DNA from: Sipunculus nudus
Taxonomy: Eukaryota; Annelida; Sipuncula; Golfingiida; Sipunculidae
NCBI GenBank assembly: GCA_026874595.1
Contig: CM049319.1
Coordinates: 17,187,601 to 17,251,600, forward strand
DNA: 64,000 nt
Reading direction: 5' to 3'
The position numbers and the translations under genes were made by a program. This document shows positions 33,301 to 45,100 of the stretch, in pieces (position 1 is the first letter of the stretch; each line of letters begins with the position of its first letter). The notes beneath the pieces were generated by a model that saw only the letters and a list, made by a program, of their open reading frames with translations, had not been told where the DNA came from and did not search any database.

Positions 33301-35269
33301 GCACTCCGTAAAATGTGTGAGCTTGGGTATTCCTTGCTCCGTATGTTATACATTTTCATGTTAAGAAATGTTTCTCTTCATTTATTCAAACAAGCTAAAA
33401 ATGTAAAAACAATTCAGTCTATCAGTGATTTTTCGGACCGTTTTTCAACCTACAGAACGCTCGTAGTATTACTTGCCTGCTTCAGGCTAAACCGGATTAT
33501 TGTTCACGTATGTAGAACTTTAATGCAAAATGTTAGCAATCTTGTGATCAGCCAAAAATTGATAGATGCCCATGTCATTATAAATGTTCTTCATCAATTA
33601 AGGTATTGAGCTAAGAATTGAGAATCCGTCAGTCGTGACACCCTTTCCATTTCTTGTCCATCTTGAATTACGTAAGATTAAAGTACGGGAAGAGGTTTCA
33701 ACCAAAAATTGGAACCATTTCTCTCGTGTTACGAGGAGTACGTTATGCTGAACGTATATCCGGCTGCTGATGTACTCTGATGTATTTTTCAGGCTGACAT
33801 TGACAGGGCCGTAGCTGCGGCCAGGAAAGCTTTCGAGATCGGATCAACATGGAGGACGATGGACGCCTCCGCTAGAGGGCGTTTGTTGATGAAACTGGCC
33901 GATCTCATCGATCGTGACAGACTCTATTTAGCCGTATGTACCTCCAAGCTCAATCCTTTTACTGTATGTCGAAATATTTTTCTTTATGCGTTGTCGATCT
34001 CAGTTAAAGTGAGCTATTCACCTTACTTAATTGTAGGTTATATGATATATACAGCTTACTTTGAATATATATTACGATTTGCAGGTAATTCCTGCTGATA
34101 AATGTGAAAAAAAACTGATAATAACCATGTGAAAGATTTATCTGCAAGTAATTAGTAAACACAAACACGTGCCCTTGTTGATGAAACAGAAAAAAAATGT
34201 CACCGAAAGTGAAAAATGTTTCCATGTGTAGAAGCTGAAAGGTCATAAGTCAAAGTCGGAGAAGCAACGCCAGCTTTTGTCAAAACTTGTCTGATTTGCC
34301 GCCAGATGTCCTTGTTGGACATGTTTTCAATACAGCGATTGCTAACAATTGTTAAATCTGATTAAGCATGATTTAATAATTTACAGACAACTTTTCTCTC
34401 AGAGTCTAGAAACACTGAACATTGGGGAAACGTTCAGTCGCCTCTACAAAGGAACGATAGCAGGGACCACAAAACTACTGCGGTACGCAGCGGGCTGGGC
34501 TGACAAGATAGTGGGCCAAACCATTCCCGTCGGTGAGACTGGGGAGAGGGAATTTTTTCATTAGATTTGATAAAAAAAATGATTTTTTGTATAAAATAAT
34601 ACTGCCAATGTACATATGACTGTATATGACTCAAAATGTTCCAGACAGCCGGTCATTGGTTAATTTGGAATGTGTTCCATCCATTTTAGAAATATTGTAG
34701 ATTTGCAGCCCGGTACGGGTATTGATTAGCATTCTGCAAAACTTGATGATACTACTGTACACATTCTTCTACTTTCATATATTTGACTTATTTCCTAAGA
34801 CCACTTCCGTTGCTCGAGGCAATGACTAGATTGTGATGTGCCAGATAACGATTATATCGCTGTGTCGTTTTCTTTCATATTCATTTTGTATATTTGCATA
34901 ATCCATCACAAACAATAATGTATGTACATGAATAGAAATCATATTACCCAGAAAAAAATATTCTAATTCAGTATTACAGAGAAATAAGAAAGAAGGAAAG
35001 CAAAGTAGCAATCAGCATTAAACTGAAACTGAAGGTCAACAATTCGGCTGTTACCTCTACATATCGGTGTGATTACTGAACTTACTTTTTCAATATCTTG
35101 GGTATAATTATGTAATTTGCATTTCACGGTAGAATAGAAGGTACATAAAAAATCGATAATATTCGATCATCGGTTGTTTCCCTTCAAACTTCCAACATAA
35201 TTTTTCAACCAATTCCGATCACTTACATATATACAGTATAACGCCGTATTTAACTTAATAGTATATAGT

Positions 35270-35311
<42 letters not shown>

Positions 35312-36093
35312 TGTATATCATATCTGTTTTCCTTTTGCGCAGATGGAAATTATCTGTGCTACACTCGACATGAGCCTGTTGGTGTGTGTGGATTAATAAC
35401 ACCGGTGAGTACAGATCACGTAAGGCTATATCGAATTTAGAGAAATAGACTTTTCATATCGGCACAATGTTATTCTGAAAATGTATATGTTTAAAACAAT
35501 TTAAAAAAAACATGTTGTTCATTGTCAATGGTGTCATCTGTTAATATAGTCCTTCCGCTAGACAAATCCGGCGTAACAATTACAAAATCACGCTGTAAAG
35601 CCTTTGTAACCGCTGCTTCGTATGGCAAGATATTCTGGGTTCGGCCACCAGGGTGGTGACCGACGGAGCAATGAAATGTGATCAACGAGAGCGGGTGTCG
35701 TATGTTTAAAATTTTGAGCTGGATGAATAATGCCATACCACGTTCTCATTTGTTCAGTTCAGGGCATGGCTATGAAAATACATGGGTTTCAGTGCCCAGT
35801 TTACGCGGTTTAGTGTTTTTGTGGTTCCTTCGGCATTCCCACTTCTTTCCCACTACCAAACGCCACCATATGTGTCAGGGAGAATGCCCAACATAAGTTA
35901 TTATAAATATTTGTTCATTCTATGTAAAATGAAGTTGTAATTTAACATGTACAGAATAACAACCCGGCCTTCCTCCTGCTGTGGGAGCTGGGACCAGCCC
36001 TGGCCTGTGGCTGCACGGTCGTGTTGAAGCCGGCAGAAGAGACCCCTCTCACCACACTCTACCTAGCCAGTCTTTTCATGGAGGTATGTACAC

Positions 36094-36139
<46 letters not shown>

Positions 36140-39100
36140 TATCACACAGAGTAGCATTACCTAGATATATGTGGCTTATGTGCCTAGAAGCTTTACCTAG
36201 ACTTATGTAACTTATGAATAGAATAGAATAGAATAAGTTTATTCAGGAAAAGGCCTCAGGCCCAAAGTTAAGAAAAAGAAACATTAACATAGTAATACAC
36301 CATAAATATCAAATGGTCATTTTAACAAAACATGAACAAATAATACAATAAAAATATCCAATTATAAATCAGGTTATTAATCTGCCATCAATGGTTCAAG
36401 GTTAACACTTAATACATTAATTACCCAATGATTGTTCTCTCCTTCTAAATGAATGATATACAAATGCTGCAACACTAGCTATCTCACATGGTTCATTTAA
36501 ATTAAAAAGTTTCTTTAAATTGTGTTCATTTGGTTCTAGTAAGTCAGCTCTTAAGTACTTAACCCTCAGATCTACATACATAGGACATTCAAGCATGAAG
36601 TGACTTTCATCTTCTAATACATTAAATCCTCTATTAAAACAATACATACAAATTCTTTCTTCTTTTGCTATTCCCTGATGTCTGCCAGTTACAATGGATA
36701 ATTTGTGATTTGAACATCGTAATTTGCCAAGTGCCTGTCTGTGACATTTGTTAGGAACACATGAAATATATTTCTCTACTGTCAGCATTGATTTAAAGAC
36801 CCATAGAAATCCAACTTATTACATAAGGTTATATCTTCTTGCCATTCTTGCATTGCTATATCCTTTAGTCTCTGTTTGAAATTTGTTATTAAAATGTTGC
36901 TATTTCCCACAGACTGTGCTAACCAAACCTAACCAAAACCTGTTTTAAACAATAATATTCTTATATGAGTTGCCCAAGTTATTTTTAGCTCAGCTGACTT
37001 TCAGTCATGCTGAGCTATAGCGATCACTCTTTGTCCGTCGTCCGTCTGTCTGTCCGTCTGTCTGTCTGTCTGTCTGTCCGTCTGTCCGTTAACCCAGCAC
37101 AAATCGTAACCGCTGGACTTAGAATCTTGTAACTTTACATTCTGAGAGGTCAATGAAAAATCTCCTTGGAAACCACAAATAAGGTCTCTGTTACCCATAT
37201 CCTTCGAGCTATGGGGCCCCAAAGTACCCCCCAGAAAAGTAAAAAATTTCATACAAAAACTTCAATATCTCATTAACTACTTGACTGATGGTCATGATTT
37301 TTGGCATACATATTGATCATGAGATGTTCCATCAGTTCCTGAGGACTGGTGGCGTCACCTGTATTTTTCGATTTTTTACGAATTTTTTTCTCTATTTTTG
37401 ATACCTTTAAAAATGTGAACATCTGTTAACAAGGCACAAATCGTAACGACTGGACCTAGAATCTTCATTCTCGACACACTTAGAGACCTATGGAAAGTCT
37501 CCATGGAAACCAGAAATTAGGTCTCTGTTACCCATATTCTTTGAGCTATGGGGCCCCAAAGTACCCCCCAGAAAAGTCAAAAATTTCATACAAAAACTTC
37601 AATATCTCATTAACTACTTGACTGATGGTCTTGATTTGTGGCATAACTATTGATCATGAGATGTGTCATCACTTCCTGCAGACTGGTGGTGCCACCTGTA
37701 TCGTTGGATTTGTTATGAATTTTTTTTCTCTATTTTTGAGACCTTTAAGGATGCTGTCATCTGTTAGCGTGGCACAAATCGTAACGACTGCACCTAGAAT
37801 CTTCATTCTTGACACACTGAGAGACCTATGAAAAGTCTCCACGGAAACCAGAAATTAGGTCTCTGTCAGCCATATCCATCGTGATATGGGGCCCCAAAGT
37901 ACCCCCCAGAGTAGTAAAAATTTCATACAAAAACTTCAATATCTCAATAACTACATCACTTATGGTCATGATTTTTGGGATACATATTGATCAAGAGGTG
38001 TTTCATCAGTTCTTGCAGACTGGTTGCACAACCTGTATTTGTTCGGGGTTTTTTTTACGATTTTTTCCTCTATTTTTGAGACCTTTAAGGATGCTGTCAT
38101 CTGTTAGCGTGGCACAAATCGTAACGACTGGACCTAGAATCTTCATTCTCGATACACTGAGAGACCTATGAAAAGTGTCCATGGAAACCAGAAAATTAGG
38201 TCTCTGTTACACATATCCTTTGAGCTATGGGGCCCCAAAGTACCCCCCAGAGTAGTCAAAAATTTCATACAAAATCTTCAATATCTCAATAACTACAACA
38301 CTGATGGTCATGATTTTTGGCATACATATTGATCATGAGCTGTTCCATCACTTTCTGCAGACTGGGTGCGCCACCTCTATTTTTTTCAAATTTTTACGAA
38401 TATTTTTTCTCTTTTTTTGAGACCTTTAAAGATGTGGTTATCTGTCAACAGGGTACAAATTGCAACAACTGGACCTAGAAACTTCATTCTTGTCATGCAA
38501 GGAGGCCCATGAAGAGTGCCTGTGGAAACTTGAAATTAGGTCTCTGTTACCCATATCCTTCAAGCTATAGGACTCTGAAGTATCCCTCAGAATAATGGAC
38601 AATTTGATACAAAATCTGAAGTATCTGAACAACTAATGCGGAGATCACCATGATTCTTTGCATGGATATTGACCATTAAGTGTTTTTATTAGTTTCTGCA
38701 GACTGGTGGAGCCACCTGTTTTTTTGTATCCTCCAAAACAAAGTTTTGCAGATACTATGTTTTTTGACCGGGTTCCTCCGCCGCCGCCACGTTTGTTTCC
38801 AGAGAGCTCCTCTGAGAAAAATGGACCGATTTTTCCGAAACTTACACCAATTATCTAGTCACATGTGAACTAGTGCCTAACCAATTTGTGTTGATCTCTG
38901 ACCTTCCCCTCTATCCAGCGTCCATTTGTGCATCTGTTTCCACACATAAACCCTCATATCTTGGGAACCGATTGACCAATCAGGAAATAAAATTTATACA
39001 AATGTAGCCCTTGGATTGCTTTATAACATGCACAAAAATGGTGGCGCCACCTGTAACCATGTTTGCACAGTGTCCATCTGTTCATCTGCCTTGGGTTAAA

Positions 39101-42100
39101 TCACTTATATCTCTGCAGTGAATTGACTAATTCACCTGAAATTCGGCATGCATATACATCCAGGATAGCTTTCTTGATTTTATGACAGATGGCACCACCT
39201 ACATTCACGTTCAAGCTGATCACATCCAAGCTCATATCTCATGAACCGTTTGACCGATTGGGTCAAAATTTTGCATGTCTATAGATATCACATAGCTCTT
39301 TATCATACGCAAAACTGGTGGCGCCACCTGCAACCATTTTTGCACAGCGTCTGTCTGTTTTCTGCCGTGGGATAATGTCACTCATATCTCGGCAGTGGTT
39401 TGACATATCTGCCTAAAATTTTGCAGTTTTATACATCCTGGATACCTTTCTTGATTTTATGACAGGTGGCGCCACCTACATTCTAGTTTACACTGCAGAC
39501 ATTCGAGCTCATATCTCAGGAACCGTTTGAACGATTGGGCCAAAATTTTTCATGTGTATAGATCTCACATAGGTCAACTGGAGGGGCCACCTGTAACCAT
39601 TTTTGCACAGCGTCTGTCTGTTTGTCTGCCGTTGGCTTAAATCACTCATACACATGTAGTGGTTTGACTTTTCTGCCTAAAATTTTGCATATGTATACAA
39701 CTTGGACATCTTTCTGGATTTGTGGTAGGTGGCACAACCTACATACACATTTAGGCTGCAGACATCCATGCTAATATACAACATACCTCACTCTATTTCC
39801 CCTTGCCACTCAATCCATGCCTCACTTCAACCGTTCCACTCTGATTTTGGCGGATCCACGTGGTCACTTGTCGGCTACCCGTATTCTAGTTTTTAAAGTT
39901 TACACATTTTTTCTCTATTTTTGAGATAAATAAATAAAGACTAAATCTTGGCCTGTTGGTTAATCTGTTTGATGCTTCAGTTGAATGGGTATATACTACC
40001 ATTCTGATGATAAAATTTCCTTTAGCGAATCTCTTCCCTGTCAGCTGAGCGACATGACCCATGGGTCACTTGTTCCCTGTTCATCTAACTTTACCATCAA
40101 ATTATATAGATGCCTTGGGTATCTTTTGTCTGCCATTTGTAATATCTTTAACCAGTACTTTATGCATTTTATTGAACAGGTTACAAATAGAGGATACCGT
40201 CCACAGTCGCCTAGTGCCGCTGAATTTGCTGTGTTTATTCCTACATTAAACACATACTTACAAAATTTAATGTGTACTCTTTCAATTATTTCTATTTTAG
40301 TAAACCCCCATAACTCGCTTCCATAAATCAGAATAGGTACTACCAAGGTATCAAATAGATAAAACAAGTGATTCACACTTAAATACTTACATTTTTTGTG
40401 GAAATTCTTTATACACAGCTTTGTTTGCTTGCATTTATAACCTGTTGTTTCTGTGTTTTAGTCCATGATAACCTGTTAGAAAAAACAATACCGAGATATT
40501 TGTAATGTGGTACAACATCAAGTTTTTTCCTCTGATATACCATCTTTCTACCTTTTTCAGTGTACCACCTTTTCTAAAGACCATGATTTTAGTTTTATCA
40601 AGATTTATCTTCATTCCATATTTATTAGAGAAATCTTGTAAATGATCAATTTGCTTTTGAAGTCTACCAACTGTATCACTAAAATTTACAATATCATCTG
40701 CAAACATCAGTGTTATAATATTTGGGAGATGTTCGTATATATAAATTCCCTTTCAATCTGAAGTATGCAAAGTATCAAAATATTCATTTATAAACAGGGA
40801 GAATAACAGCGGACTAACCATGCAGCCTTGTCTTGTTCCCATAGAACAGTTAAAGTATTCAGATAAATCATTACCTGCTAGCACACATGATTTCATTTTC
40901 GAGTACATGGATTTAAAAACTTTAAGCATTTTACCATTGATACCAGATTTCATAAGTACATACCATAAAAAGTCATGTTGTACACTGTCAAAAGCTGTTG
41001 AGAAGTCAATATTAATGCAGTAAAACCTGCCTCCCCTTTTTGATAAATATTTTTGTACTAAAGCTTGCAATACAAAGGCATTATCTATGGTACTATATCC
41101 CTTCCTGTAGCCTGCCTGAGATTCACTTATTATATTTAAGTCTTCTACATAAATAACTAGCCTGTTGTACAATATTTTCATGAATATTTTTCCAAGAACA
41201 TACAATAATGAAATACCCCTACAATTTTTGGGGTCTGTCACTACCCCTTTCTTATGCAAGGGATATATAACAGCTTTACTCCAAGCTTCTGGAAATATAC
41301 CTGTTTGTAATATCTTATTATATAGAGTTTCAAGTGGAAGAAGTAAAAAATCTAAGATACATTTAATAAAATCAACTGTTACACCATCAGGACCTGGTGA
41401 TTTCCCACTTTTCATCTGGTTTACTGCTTGTCTGATTTCATTCTGATCTATATAAGTACCAAGTTCCCCGCAATCAAGGTTCTCATCATAATTACTTGAA
41501 CTGAAATCTTGAATTAGTAATCTGAAATCTTCTTGTATTTTATTATCATCTTTGTAAAACAGTTCTTGAAAATAATCATACAACCTGGAAGCTTCTATCA
41601 GATTTGGTTTTCTCGATGTCTTAAAGTAACGCACATATTTCCACATTTCATTAATGTTCTTACTATTAAATATACAATTTATCTCAATATCTTGACATTA
41701 TTTCTTTTTACCATCACATACATTCTTTAAAGATTGTCTTTCTCTCCTGTATGCATTTAAATCATGTAACAATCCTGAACGTCCGTATTTATTGAGTGCT
41801 ATGTCTTTGGATTTTTTAGCTGTGTGGCACTCTTTATCCCACCATTTAGATTGCGTTTTGATATTTTGCTCATGATTATGTCTTTTCTTTACTTTTTCAG
41901 CTGCAGTCAATATATAAATTCATCAGACAATTCAAGGCTTCTTCAACATTATAATTAATACACTTAAATAAGTATCTAAATGTCTTACTGATATTTCTTG
42001 GTTCCAGAGAGCTGTTATTGCATTATAATCATTTGACTTCAGTTTATACTTTATCCATGGTTCTGTCTTAATTATATTTGCTCTAATTTTAACCTCCCTA

Positions 42101-45100
42101 TTTAACTCTAGGGTACATTTGATTGGAAAATGATCAGAGGCATCAAAATTCAATACAGAGAATGTTTTGATGATATTAAAAAGTTCCCTGCTGATAATGA
42201 TATAGTCAACCACACTTTGTCCTGTACTTGTTACACAAGTGTATTCTCCTGATAAATCAGGAGCAGTTCTGCCATTCAATACATGTTTATTAAAACTACA
42301 GCACAGATGCTGTAGAGAATAACCAAATTTGTTAATTTTGCAATCTTTGGATTCTCTAGACACATTAAATGTATCATTTGGATAAGCTACGTATTCCAAC
42401 ATAATCTAGCTCATCACATTCAATAAAATCATTCAAGTTTCCAATCCTTGCATTAAAGTCACCCAACAATATGAAACATAACTCATCATAGTGAGATGCA
42501 ATATCTATCAAAATATTCTCGAGCCTTAATATACCATCTGAATCACAAATATCATTGTATAAAGGTGAACTTTCTGGAGCCACATAGGTACATAACAATA
42601 AAATATTCTTGTGAGAGGCATCCCATCAACAATAAGTGCAATTATATCAGTGTACTTGTGTATATTTTTAACTCTTATATTACAATCTTTTCTTATACAA
42701 ACCAGGACTCCCCCTCTAGACATATTACCTCTTGAAATCCCATAACAGTTAAAGTCTTGAAAATAATCACAGAAATCAGCAGGATATTTTTTGCCCAGGT
42801 TTCTACTATACAAAGTATATCACACTCTTCCATTAGCTGTATGAATCCAGGTACATGCAATTTAGATTTTAATCCCCTTGCATTCCAACATATAATATGT
42901 AAATTATTGTTAGTATTTTCTAAAGTGCTGTTATTGGTAACTGAAGAAAGAGAATTTGGTGTTAGTGGTGAACTAACCTGTTCCTGTGGTGCAAGTGCAG
43001 TTTGAATGTTACTAGTCAAAACACATGGTGATGTTAGTTGACCATCATCAATATGTTGGATGCAAGTACAATCATCATCTGCAACAGAACAAAATACATG
43101 ATTACCAAGACTGTTTTCATATATTTCTGAGATTAAAGAAAATTGACCCTGGCCACACCCCTATTCACGAGATGCTGAATGTGTAATCATAACCTTAGAG
43201 TTAGTTTAGCATCCCACTTAAACATCTGCCCTTCAATGTTCAGTTTGTCAAAAGTCCGGTATGCTTCCTTGTTTGCTTCTCTAGCCTGCAGCATAAAAGG
43301 AATCAGATTCCTTCTAGCCTCTCTAACCAAATCACTTTAATCATGGGAGACCTTGATATCACTTTCCTTTGATGACTGCCTAACCTGTAACATCACTTCT
43401 TCTTTGTCTTTAAACTTTGTAAATTTAACAATTATAGGCCTAGGTTTACCATTCCTATTTCTAACTGGAAGTCTATGTGCCATATATGCGGGGAACTGTC
43501 GGTTTTTCAGACTAATCTATGGGATTCTTTGCTACCATTGCGCAGAGCCCGGCACAACGCGCACTCAGCATCCACTCATTTTGCTACTATTATGCGCTCA
43601 AAGGCTATTGAGCGCAAAGTGCGCGGTAGCAAATAGCAGTCGCACAGTAGCATTTGCTACCCTTGCGCATTGCTTGCCACATCGCGCAATGAGCTGCAAC
43701 TGGACTTGCTACCATCACTCAAAAACCGCCTCATACGCGCAAACTGCGCGGTAGCAAATCAGAACTGCGCGGTAGCAAATGGCTGTCATCGCAATGCGCA
43801 TTGTGCGCGGTAGCAAACGACCTGCGCGGTAGCAAGTTGCTTTCTGCTCCTATGCATGGGGACTATGTCTTTGCGATCGCAAAATTTTGCTACTATTAAC
43901 GTAGTGCAAGTCTTCACTGTCAGAGGTCGCTCGGACACGACCACTCAAAGCAATATGCGCGGTAGCAGTTAACTGTCGAAAAGTAACAAACAGATGTGCG
44001 CGTTAGCAAAGGCCATGGGCCATATTAAGCTGCGATCGCAATGTGCGCGCTAGCAAACAGACCTGCGCTGTAGCAAGTTGCTTTCAGCTCCTATGCATGG
44101 GGACTATGTTTTTGCGATCGCAAATTCTGCGACTATTAACGTAGTGCAAGTCTTTACTGTCAGAGGTCGCTCGGACACGACCACTCAAAGCAATATGCGC
44201 GTTAGCAATTAACTGTCGCAAAGTAGCAAACAGATGTGCGCGTTAGCAAATGCCATGGGTCATATTCAGCTGCGATCGCAATGCGCAATGTGCGCGGTAG
44301 CAAACAGACCAGCGTGGTAGGACGTTGTTGTTGCCTGCTACCATGGGGACTGAATTTGCGATCGCAAATTCTGCTATTGTAAACGTGTTGCAAGTATTTG
44401 CTGCCAGGGGTCGCTCGGACACGACCATTCAAAGCAATATGCGCGGGAGCAATTAACTGTCGCGAAGAAGCAAGTACATATGCGCGGTAGCAAGTGGCAT
44501 CGACCATTTTGCCTATCTCCTATGTGCTCTGTCTATACCTAACTCTGCATCTGTATCACAGACAATACCCATTTTCTCTTTTATTACAGATCTAATTTTC
44601 TGTTCACATTCATCCCATGATTCCTTTCCCTTACTTTCTGGTACACCATGAAATATTAAATTGTCCCTTCTTGATTGGTTTTCTAGTTTTTCACATTTGG
44701 TTTTTAGTGCATCATTTTCAGCTTCAACCGATGTCACTCTCTTTTTCATATCCATTAGTTCCCTTTGCACCGTGTCTAGTCGCTCTGACAGTGAAAGTAC
44801 GTCCTCCCTCAGGTTACCTATGTCGTCACCATCTCCTTGTCTTGCCCCAGCAGTCAAGGGATTGGGTGCACACTGTTGAGTTTTAGCGATAGGCTGACAA
44901 TGGTTAAACTCTGTGCCTGACTCGCCCGCTTGGCTCTTATCTCGAACGGTACACATGCTTAGGTCGCCGCTTTCAGATCTATTTAGTCTAGCTTGAATTT
45001 GCCTGAGTGCTCTATGTTGGTTTTGTGTACCTGTATTACCTTGGTTTGATTTTGGTGCCACTGGTGGGGGTCCGGGATTCATCTCTACATCACCACTACA

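Noticed and set aside
43353-43754. 133-codon + strand frame
   Set aside because: It is antisense to LINE ORF1 and continues into the GC-rich repeat block.
43481-44519. CRISPR-like array of short repeats
   Set aside because: The words occur in both orientations at irregular spacing, without unique spacers of constant length, in animal intron DNA.
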